62,280 bases of DNA from Jatrophihabitans sp. GTDB lineage: Bacteria; Actinomycetota; Actinomycetes; Mycobacteriales; Jatrophihabitantaceae. The notes below the pieces were generated by a model, which saw only the letters and a list, made by a program, of their open reading frames with translations, searched no databases and was not told the origin of the DNA. Location: assembly GCA_036389035.1 (NCBI GenBank), contig DASVQQ010000035.1:1-62280 (forward strand). Reading direction: 5' to 3'. How positions within the stretch are numbered: position 1 is the first letter of the stretch; every line of letters begins with the position of its first letter. The position numbers and the translations under genes were made by a program. Shown here piece after piece: positions 34,024-42,995 of the stretch.

Positions 34024-35169
34024 GTGGCACGGGTAGTCATCGTCGGCGCGGGCATCGTGGGTGCCGCCTGCGCCTTCTACGCCGCCCGGGCGGGTCTGGA
34101 GGTCACCGTCCTGGAGCGCGGCGCCGTCGCCGCCGGCACCACCGGCGCGGGTGAGGGCAACCTGTTGCTGTCAGACAAGGAGGCCGGTCCTGAGCTGGAC
34201 CTGGCGTTGCGGTCATCGCGGCTGTGGAGCGAACTCGGCGAGGAACTGGGCAACGAGGCCTTCGAGCTGGAACGCAAAGGCGGCGTGGTGGTCGCCAGCG
34301 GCGCCGGCGGGCTCACCGCCCTGCGCGAGTTCGCGGCCGAGCAGCGTGCGCTAGGGGTGGACAGTGAGCCGCTGGACCGGGCGCAGCTGCTCGAAGCCGA
34401 ACCGCACCTGTCCCCCGCCATGGCGGGCGGCGTCTTCTACCCCGGCGACCTGCAGGTGCAGCCCGCGCTGGCCGCCGCCAGCCTGCTCGCGGCAGCCCGG
34501 GGCTTGGGGGCCGTCGTGCACACCGGTGTCGAAGTCACCGGCAGCGTGCTGACCGGCGGACGGCTGAGCGGGGTGCGCACCGGCGCCGGCGTGGTGCCGG
34601 CCGATCACGTGGTCAACGCGGCCGGAACCTGGGGTGGGCAGGTTTCGGCCCGGTTGGGCGCCGAGGTGCCGATCCTGCCGCGGCGTGGCTTCATCCTGGT
34701 CACCGAGCCGCTGCCTCGGGTCATCCGGCACAAGGTCTACTCGGCCGACTACGTCGCCAACGTCGCCTCGGACAACGCGGGCCTGGAGCTGTCGCCCGTG
34801 ATCGAGGGAACCCGATCGGGGCCGGTGCTGATCGGCGCCAGCCGCGAACGGGTCGGCTTCGACAAGAGGATCTCGATTCCGGTGGTGCGGCAGCTCGCGG
34901 CCCAAGCGATCACCCTGTTTCCGGTGCTGGCCGAGATCCAACTGCTGCGGGTGTACGCCGGGTTCCGCCCCTACTGCCCCGACCACCTGCCCGTGATCGG
35001 CGCCGACCCGCGCGTTCCGGGCGTGCTGCACGCCTGCGGGCACGAGGGCGCCGGCATCGGCCTGGCCCCCGCGACCGGTGAGCTGATCACCCAGCTGATC
35101 ACCGGGCAGCCGGCCAGCGTGGATCCCAAGCCCTTCAGCCCGGAGCGCCTGATCGGAGGGCTGGCATGA
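34024..35169 (+). CDS. FAD-dependent D-hydroxyproline/D-amino-acid dehydrogenase, DAO-type subunit (HcnC-like)
   Basis: The 381-aa product starts with an FAD dinucleotide fold VVIVGAGIVGAACAFYAARAG (GxGxxG) and ends with the DAO-family C-terminal segment RPYCPDHLPVIGADPRVPG and HACGHEGAGIGLAPATGELI. It is the catalytic oxidoreductase subunit of heteromeric hydrogen-cyanide-synthase/D-hydroxyproline-dehydrogenase-like complexes. With the next two genes it should oxidise cis-4-hydroxy-D-proline to 1-pyrroline-4-hydroxy-2-carboxylate, passing electrons to the chain. GTG 34024 is used; no clear Shine-Dalgarno, consistent with a leaderless start. Overlaps the next gene by ATGA. Substrate inferred from the downstream pathway genes. 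Confidence 0.85.
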   Translation: MARVVIVGAGIVGAACAFYAARAGLEVTVLERGAVAAGTTGAGEGNLLLSDKEAGPELDLALRSSRLWSELGEELGNEAFELERKGGVVVASGAGGLTALREFAAEQRALGVDSEPLDRAQLLEAEPHLSPAMAGGVFYPGDLQVQPALAAASLLAAARGLGAVVHTGVEVTGSVLTGGRLSGVRTGAGVVPADHVVNAAGTWGGQVSARLGAEVPILPRRGFILVTEPLPRVIRHKVYSADYVANVASDNAGLELSPVIEGTRSGPVLIGASRERVGFDKRISIPVVRQLAAQAITLFPVLAEIQLLRVYAGFRPYCPDHLPVIGADPRVPGVLHACGHEGAGIGLAPATGELITQLITGQPASVDPKPFSPERLIGGLA

Positions 35170-35435
35170 CCGGATTCACCTTCGACGAGCGGGAGATCGA
35201 CTTCGTCGAGGGCCAGACCGTGGGCGCCGCGCTGATCAACGCCGGCATCTACAGCTGGCGCGTGACCCGCCGGCATGCAACGCCGCGCGGCCTGTTCTGC
35301 GGCATCGGGGTCTGCTACGACTGCCTGATCAGCGTGAACGGCGCCGGAAACCAGCGCGCCTGCCTGGCGCCGGCCGCCGCCGGCATGACCGTCACGACCC
35401 AGACCGGGACGGGTCACGATGACCTCGCCTGCTGA
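35166..35435 (+). CDS. [2Fe-2S] ferredoxin-like dehydrogenase subunit (HcnA-like)
   Basis: This 89-aa subunit has the plant-type-like [2Fe-2S] cysteine pattern C45-x4-C50-x2-C53-x12-C66 in GLFCGIGVCYDCLISVNGAGNQRACLAP (quoted here in words by its Cys numbers) and no other domain. It matches the small iron-sulfur subunit of HcnABC/D-hydroxyproline-dehydrogenase complexes. It overlaps the upstream gene by 4 nt and the downstream one by 17 nt, so the three subunits are made together. Confidence 0.87.
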   Translation: MTGFTFDEREIDFVEGQTVGAALINAGIYSWRVTRRHATPRGLFCGIGVCYDCLISVNGAGNQRACLAPAAAGMTVTTQTGTGHDDLAC

Positions 35436-36927
35436 GGACGCCGGGCAGCCCTCGGTCGCCGTCATCGGCGCCGGCCCGGCAGGTCTGGCGGCGGCCGTGC
35501 ACGCCGCCGAGCAAGGAGGGTCGACGATCCTGATCGATTCCGGTGCTCGGCTGGGGGGCCAGTACTGGCGCCACCAGAAGACCGGTCTGGACGGCTCGGA
35601 CGGCCTGCACCATGACATCGCGACCTATGAGGACCTTCGCCGCCGGTTGACGGCCCTCGTCGCGGCAGGGCGGCTCACCGTCCACCTCGAGCACCAGGTC
35701 TGGTCGCTGCAGGCCGACGAGTCGGAATGCCTGATCGCAGCCGTCGACCGTCGCGACCCGCACCGCCCGGCCGAGCTGTGCGTGCGCGCCGACGCGGTGG
35801 TGCTGGCTGTCGGCGCCTATGACCGGCAGGTCCCCTTCCCCGGCTGGGACCTGCCCGGCGTCCTCACCGTGGGCGGCGCCCAGGCCCTGCTCAAGGGCAG
35901 CGGCGTCGCCGTCGGGCCCCGCGTCCTGGTCGCGGGCACCGGGCCGTTCCTGCTGCCCGTGGCCACCGCGCTGGCCGCCCATGGGGCCGACGTCCTCGGC
36001 GTGCACGAGGCCAACCGCGCCGCCGGCTGGTTCAGGCAACTGCCCGCTGCCGTGGCGCAGCCGGCCAAACTCCGCGAGGCAGGTGGCTACGCGCTCGGCC
36101 TGGCACGGCACCGGATACCGCTGCGCACCGGCTCTGTCGTCGTCGCGGCGCATGGCGGCGACCGGCTGGAAGCGGTGACCGTCGCCCGCCTGGACCGGGC
36201 CGGCAAGGTCCGCGACCACACCCGCCGCCGGGTGGCTGTCGACGTGCTCGCCGTCGGGTACGGCTTCACCACCCAGTCCGAGCTGCCGTCGCAAGCCGGC
36301 TGCGCGCTGTCGGTGACCGCGGACGGGACGCTCGCCGTCACCACCGACAGCACCCAGCAGACCAGCAACCCGCGCGTCTTCGCGGCCGGGGAGACCACCG
36401 GCGTCGGCGGCGCCCAGCTGGCCGTGGCCGAAGGCGTCGTCGCGGGGGTCTGCGCCGCGCGGGCCGCCAGCCGATCCGCCGACCCGGCAGGCCCGCCGGC
36501 CCGACCCGACGGTGAGCCCGACTTCCCTGTGGAATCAAGCAGAACCGTCGCGATGGCCATCCGGACCCGGGACCGGCTGCGCCGCTTCGCGGCCGCGATG
36601 CACGCGGTCTACCCCGTCCCCCGGTTCTGGCTCGACACGCTCGAACCGAGCACGGTGGTCTGCCGATGCGAAGAGGTCAGTGTCGCTGAGATCGACGCCG
36701 CCATCGACGCCGGCGCCCGGGACGCCCGTACGGTCAAGCTGCTGTCCCGCTCCGGAATGGGCTGGTGCCAGGGACGCGAATGCGGCTACGCCACCAGCTG
36801 CCTGACCGCGTCGCGAACCGGACAGCCGCTCGATCTGGCCGGCAGCGCCAACCGGCCGGTCGCCGCGCCCATCCCGCTCGGGCTGCTCGCCCACCCGCCC
36901 ACCGAACCCGCAACGATGACCCCTTGA
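35419..36927 (+). CDS. FAD/NAD(P)-type dehydrogenase subunit with C-terminal BFD-like [2Fe-2S] site (HcnB-like)
   Basis: The 502-aa product has an N-terminal GxGxxG fold (VAVIGAGPAGLAAAVHAAEQG, residues about 11-31), a second dinucleotide fold near 172-190 (VLVAGTGPFLLPVA), and a C-terminal CRCEEV...GMGWCQGRECG iron-sulfur domain (about 413-455). This is the large subunit of HcnB-like complexes. It pairs with the two preceding genes to form the electron path from substrate FAD through iron-sulfur centres. Stop overlaps the AAGGAG of the next gene. Confidence 0.86.
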   Translation: MTSPAEDAGQPSVAVIGAGPAGLAAAVHAAEQGGSTILIDSGARLGGQYWRHQKTGLDGSDGLHHDIATYEDLRRRLTALVAAGRLTVHLEHQVWSLQADESECLIAAVDRRDPHRPAELCVRADAVVLAVGAYDRQVPFPGWDLPGVLTVGGAQALLKGSGVAVGPRVLVAGTGPFLLPVATALAAHGADVLGVHEANRAAGWFRQLPAAVAQPAKLREAGGYALGLARHRIPLRTGSVVVAAHGGDRLEAVTVARLDRAGKVRDHTRRRVAVDVLAVGYGFTTQSELPSQAGCALSVTADGTLAVTTDSTQQTSNPRVFAAGETTGVGGAQLAVAEGVVAGVCAARAASRSADPAGPPARPDGEPDFPVESSRTVAMAIRTRDRLRRFAAAMHAVYPVPRFWLDTLEPSTVVCRCEEVSVAEIDAAIDAGARDARTVKLLSRSGMGWCQGRECGYATSCLTASRTGQPLDLAGSANRPVAAPIPLGLLAHPPTEPATMTP

Positions 36928-36938
36928 AGGAGCACCAG

Positions 36939-37835
36939 ATGGACCGCAAGCCCTGGCACGGAGTACTCGTCGCCACCGCACTGCCCTGGAATGACGACGA
37001 CACCCCAAACCTGGATGCCTTCGCCACCCACGTCGCGTGGCTGGCCGCCAACGGCTGCCACGGGGTGACGCCCAACGGCTCGCTCGGTGAGTACCAGGTT
37101 CTCACCGACGCCCAGCGGGACGCCGTGGTGCGCACCGCGGTGCAGGCCGCGCCCGACGATTTCGTGGTCATGCCCGGCATCGCCGCCTACGGCGCCAAGC
37201 AGGCTCGCCGGCACGCCGAGCTGGCCGCGGAGGCCGGCTGTCCCGCCGTGATGTTGCTGCCTCCGAACTCCTACCGGGCCCGCGACGTCGACGTCGTGGA
37301 GCACTATCGCATCGTCGCCGAGGCCGGCGTCCCGATCGTCGCCTACAACAACCCGTTCGACACCAAGGTCGATCTCGTTCCGAGACTGCTGGCCCAGCTC
37401 TACCACGAGGGGCTCATCGTCGCCGTCAAGGAGTTCTCCGGCGACGTGCGCCGGTTCTACGAGCTGCGCGAGCTCGTCCCGGATCTCGACGTGCTCGCCG
37501 GCAGCGACGACGTCGTCGTCGAGCTCTGCCTCACCGGCTCGCCCGGTTGGATCGCCGGTTACCCCAACGTCTTCCCCGCGTCCTGCGTCGAGCTGTTCAA
37601 CGCCGCCCGGGCACGCGATCTGGACAAGGCGCTGCCGCTGTACTACGCGCTGCACTCGCTGCTGCGCTGGGACTCCAAGACCGAGTTCGTGCAGGCGATC
37701 AAGCTGTCGATGGACCTCAACCCCGACGCGATCGACGGTGGGCGCTGCCAGCCGCCGCGCGGGCCGCTGTCCGAGGCCGACGCGGCCGTCATCCGCGAGG
37801 CGACCGAGAAGGCGATGGCCGCCGGCCTGCGCTGA
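36939..37835 (+). CDS. DapA-family 1-pyrroline-4-hydroxy-2-carboxylate deaminase (HypD-type)
   Basis: The 298-aa product is a class I aldolase of the DHDPS/NAL family with Schiff-base Lys164 (VAVKEFSGD), Tyr136 (VAYNNPFDT) and the substrate loop GSLGEYQVLT near 47-56. In hydroxyproline catabolism this family deaminates 1-pyrroline-4-hydroxy-2-carboxylate to 2-oxoglutarate semialdehyde. The gene follows the dehydrogenase subunits and precedes the epimerase and semialdehyde dehydrogenase, which fixes the function better than sequence alone. ATG 36939 has GAAGGAG (36926-36932) overlapping the previous stop; longer in-frame starts are rejected. Confidence 0.87.
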   Translation: MDRKPWHGVLVATALPWNDDDTPNLDAFATHVAWLAANGCHGVTPNGSLGEYQVLTDAQRDAVVRTAVQAAPDDFVVMPGIAAYGAKQARRHAELAAEAGCPAVMLLPPNSYRARDVDVVEHYRIVAEAGVPIVAYNNPFDTKVDLVPRLLAQLYHEGLIVAVKEFSGDVRRFYELRELVPDLDVLAGSDDVVVELCLTGSPGWIAGYPNVFPASCVELFNAARARDLDKALPLYYALHSLLRWDSKTEFVQAIKLSMDLNPDAIDGGRCQPPRGPLSEADAAVIREATEKAMAAGLR

Positions 37836-37878
37836 GCACCCGCCGACTACTACGGCTGAGACTGAGAGGGAGCGACCA

Positions 37879-38880
37879 ATGAGGTCGGTACGCACGCTGC
37901 ACGCGGTCGACTCGCACACCGAAGGCATGCCGACGCGCGTCATCGTCGGCGGGGTGGGCGTGCTTCCGGGCGAGTCCATGGCGCAACGGCGGGTCAACTT
38001 TCTGCGCGACATGGACGACCTGCGGACGCTGCTGATGTTCGAGCCCAGGGGGCATGCCGCGATGTCCGGCGCGATCCTGCAACCCCCGACCCGTCCGGAC
38101 TGTGACTGGGGCGTCCTCTACATCGAGGTCTCGGGCTGCCTGCCGATGTGCGGGCACGGCACCATCGGGGTGGCCACGGTCCTGGTGGAGACGGGCATGG
38201 TGCCGGTGGTGGAACCGGTCACCACCATCAGGTTGGACACCCCGGCCGGAGTGGTGGTCGCCGAGGTCGCGGTCGAGGGCGGCGCCGCCCGCTCGGTGAC
38301 CATCCGCAATGTGGCCTCGTTCTCCCTCGCCCTGGACCAGCAGGTCGACGTCCCGGGACTGGGAACGGTGGACTACGACATCGCCTTCGGCGGCAACTTC
38401 TACGCGATGGTGGAGCTGGCCAAACTCGGCTTCGCCTTCGACCGCGCCCAGCAACAAGGCATCGTCGAGGCGGGGCTGGCGATCATGGAGGCCATCAACG
38501 CCTCGAAGTCACCGGTCCACCCGGAGGCCCCCGAGATCAGCGGTTGCCATCACGTGCAGTTCATCGCCCCCGGCTCGACCGCCCGGCACTCCCGTCATGC
38601 CATGGCGATCTATCCCGGATGGTTCGACCGCTCGCCGTGCGGCACCGGCACCAGCGCCCGGATGGCGCAACTGCACGCCCGCGGCGAACTCGCGCTGCAC
38701 ACCGACTTCGTCAACGAGTCGTTCATCGGCACCCGGTTCATCGGACGCCTCGTGGAAGAGACGACGATCGGTGACCTGTCCGCCGTGGTGCCGACCATCA
38801 CCGGTCGGGCGTGGGTCACCGGAACCGCGCAGTACCTGCTCGACCCCACCGACCCCTTCCCGGCGGGATTCCGCTTTTGA
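37879..38880 (+). CDS. 4-hydroxyproline 2-epimerase/proline racemase family protein 2
   Basis: The 333-aa product has DSHTEGMPTRVI at the start, C91 in PMCGHGTIG and C254 in DRSPCGTGTSA, the two catalytic Cys of 4-hydroxyproline epimerase/proline racemase. In the operon it should interconvert trans-4-hydroxy-L-proline and cis-4-hydroxy-D-proline, feeding the D-specific dehydrogenase. It has the canonical MCGHG, unlike paralogue 1 (ACGHG). Start ATG 37879 after GAGAGGGA; a longer ORF start at 37738 lies in the upstream gene and is rejected. Proline racemase activity cannot be excluded. Confidence 0.88.
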   Translation: MRSVRTLHAVDSHTEGMPTRVIVGGVGVLPGESMAQRRVNFLRDMDDLRTLLMFEPRGHAAMSGAILQPPTRPDCDWGVLYIEVSGCLPMCGHGTIGVATVLVETGMVPVVEPVTTIRLDTPAGVVVAEVAVEGGAARSVTIRNVASFSLALDQQVDVPGLGTVDYDIAFGGNFYAMVELAKLGFAFDRAQQQGIVEAGLAIMEAINASKSPVHPEAPEISGCHHVQFIAPGSTARHSRHAMAIYPGWFDRSPCGTGTSARMAQLHARGELALHTDFVNESFIGTRFIGRLVEETTIGDLSAVVPTITGRAWVTGTAQYLLDPTDPFPAGFRF

Positions 38881-38894
38881 ACGCGAGAGATAAC

Positions 38895-40259
38895 ATGATC
38901 ACCTCGACCTCCCCGCAACGACCTGACGACATCGTGGCCCGGGTCCGGGCGAGCACGCCCGAGGACGTGCACGAGGCGGCCCAGGCGGCCCGCAAGGCCC
39001 AGCCCGAGTGGATCGACGCCGGCGCCGCCGGGCGGGCCAAGGCGCTGGGCCAGGCGGCCGACGCCGTGCAGGAGGCCGCGACCGAACTGGCGGCGCTCGC
39101 GGTGCGCGAGGTCGGCAAGCCGCTGGCCGAGGCCCGGGGCGAGATCGCGCGGTCGGTGGCCATCCTGCGCTACTACGCCCAGCAGCCCTTCGACCCGGTC
39201 GGCGCCACTCACAACCCGTCCGGCGCGGGCTTGCTGTTCACCACCCGGCGCCCACGCGGGCTCGCCGGGCTCATCACGCCGTGGAACTTCCCGTTCGCGA
39301 TCCCGCTGTGGAAGGCGGCTCCGGCCCTGGCCTACGGCAACGCCGTCCTGCTCAAGCCCGCCGAACCGGCGACCGCCTGCGCGTTGCGGCTGTCCGAGCT
39401 GCTCACCCCGCACCTGCCCGCCGGCCTGTTCACCGTCGTCGCCGGCGGCGCGGACACCGGCCGAGCCGTTCTGGAGGAGGCCGACGTCGTCTCCTTCACC
39501 GGCTCGACCGGAGTGGGCCGCGCCATCGTCGCCGCGGCGGCTCAGCGGGGCATCGCCGTGCAGGCCGAGATGGGCGGGCAGAACCCGGCGATCGTCCTGC
39601 CCGACGCCGACGTCGAGGCCACCGCCGGCAGCATCGCGGCTGCCATCGCCGGTTACGCCGGACAGAAATGCACCGCCACCAAAAGGGTGATCGTGGTCGG
39701 TGACGCCGCCGGGTTCGTCGAGGCCCTCGTCGAGGCGGTTCGGAACGTCGTGGTCGGCGATCCGGCGCGGGAGGACGTCACGGTGGGCCCGGTCATCGAC
39801 GCGGCCGCCCGCGATCGGGTGCTGGCCGCCGCCGCGAGTGTCGAGGCCGGCGGCGGCCGGGTGCTCACCGGCGGGACCGAGGCCGGCGACACCGGATGGT
39901 TCGTCGCGCCCACGCTCGTCGACGGGTTGGGAGCTGACCACCTGCTCGAATGCGACGAGGTGTTCGGCCCGATCTGCTCGATCAGCAGGGTCGCGACCCT
40001 CAACCAGGCGATCAGCCGCGCCAACGCCGTTCAGCACGGCCTGGTGGCCAGCCTGCACACCCGCGACCTCGCCGGCGTCCTGGACGCCGCCAACCGCCTG
40101 GACGCGGGCATGATCAAGGTCAACGCGCCGACCACCGGAGTCGACTTCTACCTGCCGTTCGGCGGTGTGAAGGCCTCCAGCTACGGCACGAAGGAGCAGG
40201 GCAAGGTCGCGGTGGACATCTTCACCAGCTCGCACACCGTCACCATCGAAGCCGGCTGA
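38895..40259 (+). CDS. 2-oxoglutarate semialdehyde (2,5-dioxovalerate) dehydrogenase-type ALDH
   Basis: The 454-aa product has the aldehyde-dehydrogenase set: TPWNFPFAIPLWKAAPALA with Asn131, FTGSTGVGRAI, general base Glu225 (EMGGQNPAIV), and catalytic Cys259 (GQKCTATKRV). It is somewhat short at the N-terminus relative to 480-500-aa family members. In this pathway it oxidises 2-oxoglutarate semialdehyde to 2-oxoglutarate. ATG 38895 follows a GAGAGA site; the ORF extension into the epimerase gene is rejected. Confidence 0.86.
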   Translation: MITSTSPQRPDDIVARVRASTPEDVHEAAQAARKAQPEWIDAGAAGRAKALGQAADAVQEAATELAALAVREVGKPLAEARGEIARSVAILRYYAQQPFDPVGATHNPSGAGLLFTTRRPRGLAGLITPWNFPFAIPLWKAAPALAYGNAVLLKPAEPATACALRLSELLTPHLPAGLFTVVAGGADTGRAVLEEADVVSFTGSTGVGRAIVAAAAQRGIAVQAEMGGQNPAIVLPDADVEATAGSIAAAIAGYAGQKCTATKRVIVVGDAAGFVEALVEAVRNVVVGDPAREDVTVGPVIDAAARDRVLAAAASVEAGGGRVLTGGTEAGDTGWFVAPTLVDGLGADHLLECDEVFGPICSISRVATLNQAISRANAVQHGLVASLHTRDLAGVLDAANRLDAGMIKVNAPTTGVDFYLPFGGVKASSYGTKEQGKVAVDIFTSSHTVTIEAG

Positions 40260-40269
40260 GGCGCCTTCC

Positions 40270-40950
40270 ATGACCTCCAGCACGCCGGTCCTGCGTTCGG
40301 TCGGCTCCCGGACCAGCCTTCGCGACGAGGCCATCAAGACCCTGCAGGCGGCGATCATCGCCGGTGAACTGCGGCCTGATGTCGTGTACTCCGCCCCGAC
40401 CCTGGCCGCCCAGTTGCGCATGTCGGCCACCCCGGTGCGCGAGGCCGTCCTCGACCTCGTCAACCAGGGCCTGGTCGAGACCGTCCGCAACAAGGGATTC
40501 CGGGTCGTGGAACTCGACGCCGCCGAACTCGACGAGCTCACCGAAGTGCGGCTGCTCATCGAGGTGCCCGCGGTGCGGCTGCTCGCCCGGCGAGGGCTGG
40601 AGGCCGAGGAGTACAAGAAGTTGAAGCAGCTGGCCGCCCAGATCGAACGCGCGGCCGTGCGCAACGACATGATCGCCCACAACAAGGCCGACCTCGAGTT
40701 CCATTCGGCACTTCTGGGCCTGCTCTCCAACAAGACGCTGGTCTCCACCGTCCAGTCATTGCGACTCAGGTCGCGCCTGTACGGCATGTCCAGGCTGGCC
40801 GACTCCGGACAGCTGCTGCCCACCTCGCACGAGCACACCGAACTGCTCGACCTGATCAAGGACGGCGACGCGGCAGGCGCCGCGCGGCTGATGCGGCAAC
40901 ACATCGGACACGTCCGCGGCTCCTGGGCGACCGGCGACGCCGAGGACTGA
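40270..40950 (+). CDS. GntR-family (FadR subfamily, FCD domain) regulator
   Basis: The 226-aa product has an N-terminal winged helix (DEAIKTLQAAIIAGELRPD...LAAQLRMSATPVREAVLDLVNQGLVE, about 18-70) followed by an FCD ligand-binding domain with metal-type residues in DLEFHSALLGLLSNK and THEHTELLDLI. FCD regulators often bind pathway carboxylates or amino acids. It sits at the end of the hydroxyproline operon 10 nt after ALDH, so a repressor of this operon is likely. Its operator could be the motif at 28056/33999, but that is not shown. Confidence 0.87.
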   Translation: MTSSTPVLRSVGSRTSLRDEAIKTLQAAIIAGELRPDVVYSAPTLAAQLRMSATPVREAVLDLVNQGLVETVRNKGFRVVELDAAELDELTEVRLLIEVPAVRLLARRGLEAEEYKKLKQLAAQIERAAVRNDMIAHNKADLEFHSALLGLLSNKTLVSTVQSLRLRSRLYGMSRLADSGQLLPTSHEHTELLDLIKDGDAAGAARLMRQHIGHVRGSWATGDAED

Positions 40951-40979
40951 CCGCGCGGCCCGACCTCGAAAGGCATGCG

Positions 40980-41948
40980 ATGACTGTGGAATCTCGGCCG
41001 ATGCCGCAACGCGCGATCGCCGGCCGCGAGGTCGGCGCCATCGGCCTGGGCTGCATGCCGATGAGCTGGTTCTACGACCGCGGCGCGCGCAACGACGACG
41101 AGGCCACCGCCACGATCCAGGCAGCCCTGGACCACGGCGTCACCCTTCTCGACACCGCCGACGTCTACGGGCCGTTCGCCAACGAGTCGCTGCTCGGGCG
41201 CGCCCTGGCCGGGCGGCGTGAGAAGGCGTTTCTGGCCACCAAGGTCGGCCTGCTGGTGGACGGCGCCTCGCAGTACCACCGCAACGGCTCACGAGCGCAC
41301 ATCCACGGCTCGTGCGAGGCGTCGCTGCGGCGCCTGCGAACCGAGCACCTCGACCTGTACCAGCTGCACCGCGTCGATCCCGCCGTCCCGGTCGAGGACA
41401 GCGTGGCCGCGCTGGCCGAGCTCGTTCAGGCAGGCAAGATAAGGGCGATCGGGCTGTCCGAGGTCAGCGTGGACGAGCTCGGGCGCGCCGCCCGGATCGC
41501 GCCGATCGCCTCGGTGCAGTCGGAGTTCAGCCTGTGGACCAGGGATCCGGCCCGAAACGGCGTGCTGCGCTGGTGCGAGGACAACGGCGCCGCCCTGCTC
41601 GCCTACGCCCCGCTCGGACGCGGGTATCTGACCGGCGCGATCCGCTCGGCAGCGGACCTGCCCGCCGATGACTGGCGCCGGGACAACCCGCGGTTCCAGC
41701 CGGCGGCGCTGCGCGCGAACGAGAGCCTGCTGGCGGCCGTCCTTGAGGTGGCGGAGCGAGTCGGCGCGTCAGCGGCGCAGGTCGCCCTGCGCTGGTTGCT
41801 CGGCCAGAGCCGCTGCGTTCTCCCGATCCCGGGCACCAGGCGCCCGGCCCGGGTCATCGAGAACGCCCGCGCGGCGCTGATCGAGCTAAGCGAGGACGAC
41901 GCACGCTTGCTCGATGGGCTTTCAGAGCCCGCAGGCGCACGTTACTGA
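40980..41948 (+). CDS. Aldo/keto reductase
   Basis: The 322-aa product has the AKR tetrad: Asp58 (LLDTADVYG), Tyr63, Lys88 (FLATKVG) and His130 (LDLYQLHRVDP), in a TIM-barrel length typical of AKR families such as YccK/Tas. It follows the GntR gene by 29 nt with GAAAGG before the ATG. Possible roles are reduction of an aldehyde from the pathway or an unrelated function; substrate unknown. The C-terminus ends LSEPAGARY. A gap of 143 nt without obvious feature follows. Confidence 0.83.
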   Translation: MTVESRPMPQRAIAGREVGAIGLGCMPMSWFYDRGARNDDEATATIQAALDHGVTLLDTADVYGPFANESLLGRALAGRREKAFLATKVGLLVDGASQYHRNGSRAHIHGSCEASLRRLRTEHLDLYQLHRVDPAVPVEDSVAALAELVQAGKIRAIGLSEVSVDELGRAARIAPIASVQSEFSLWTRDPARNGVLRWCEDNGAALLAYAPLGRGYLTGAIRSAADLPADDWRRDNPRFQPAALRANESLLAAVLEVAERVGASAAQVALRWLLGQSRCVLPIPGTRRPARVIENARAALIELSEDDARLLDGLSEPAGARY

Positions 41949-42091
41949 GGTGCCCCCGTTCGTCGGAGACAGCGGCTGAAGCCACCTATCCCGGCCGGCA
42001 CTTTGATGGCAGGATGTGACCGGCCACACATCTCCGCGGAGTCGGACGAGCCACCACGCCGCCCGACGCGCGATGAACGGGGAGCTCAAAT

Positions 42092-42964
42092 ATGCATCAG
42101 AGCGTGCGCGATTACTGGATCTCTTTCAACGACCCTTTGGAGGGCCGGGTCGACTTCATGTACCTGGACCAGAAGGGCTGGCTGAGCACGGGCATCGGCA
42201 ACAAGATCGACGAGACGCCCCGTCCCAATTCGATGCCGACTTCTGACGAGCGGGCGCGCTCCCTCGACCTAGCCAACGAGTTGCGCTGGTTGGACGCCAA
42301 CGGCTCGGAGGCGACACCGGATCAGGTCGCTGCCGACTGGGATGCGGTGAAGGCTCGCCTGGACCTGGCGCCTCAAGGACACAAGGCGTTCAAACCACTG
42401 ACGTCGCTGCACGTCGAGGATGCTGACATCGACCATCATGTGCTGGCCAAGCTCGATCAGATGGAGTCCTATCTCGTCGCACGCGGTGAGTTCGCCGACT
42501 TCGCCAGCTGGCCGGCGAACGCCCAGTTGGCCACCATGAGCATGTGCTGGGCGCTGGGGCCGGCTTTTAAGTTTCCCAAACTCCAAGGCCACGTCGCAGC
42601 GCGGAACTGGAACGGCGCCGCCGACGAATGCCACTTCAACCCTGACGAGGGGACCATCCGGGTTCGGAACGCCCTTGACCGCAAGCACTTCCAGCTCGCC
42701 CAGGTGGTCGAGGATCAAGGATTGCCGTTCGAGCAGATCGCCCTGGACCTTTCCGACGTGTTCGGCGTGCAGGGTGCGCTACTCGCCCTCGGATACCGGC
42801 CGGGCCGTCAGGACGGCGCGGACGGCCCGAGCACCCAGGGCGGTGTCCGCGCGTTCCAGACCAACAACGGGCTGCCCCCGAGCGGAGCGTTCAACGATCC
42901 GGACACGCTGAGCGCGCTCAGTGGTCAGCTCGCCAGCCTTGGTTTCATCGCGCTGGGCGTCTGA
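42092..42964 (+). CDS. T4-lysozyme-like muramidase + peptidoglycan-binding domain protein
   Basis: Residues 1-40 hold a T4-lysozyme-type active site: E17-G18 then Y24-x-D26 and G29-W-x-S/T-x-G36, spaced as E11, D20 and T26 of T4 lysozyme. Residues 60-205 are the remaining helical lobe. The C-terminal 80 residues form a PG_binding_1-like module (VQGALLALGY, DGADGPSTQGGVRAFQTNNGL). There is no signal peptide or TM helix. A phage-endolysin or injection-system lytic function is likely. It precedes a second PG-active protein and the giant-protein operon. RBS GGGGAG precedes ATG 42092. Confidence 0.72.
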   Translation: MHQSVRDYWISFNDPLEGRVDFMYLDQKGWLSTGIGNKIDETPRPNSMPTSDERARSLDLANELRWLDANGSEATPDQVAADWDAVKARLDLAPQGHKAFKPLTSLHVEDADIDHHVLAKLDQMESYLVARGEFADFASWPANAQLATMSMCWALGPAFKFPKLQGHVAARNWNGAADECHFNPDEGTIRVRNALDRKHFQLAQVVEDQGLPFEQIALDLSDVFGVQGALLALGYRPGRQDGADGPSTQGGVRAFQTNNGLPPSGAFNDPDTLSALSGQLASLGFIALGV

Positions 42965-42995
42965 ACCCATTACCCAAGCAGAAAGGCACAACGAC

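Noticed and set aside
38610..41279. 889-aa minus-strand ORF
   Set aside because: Lies opposite the ALDH, GntR and AKR genes that have clear motifs.
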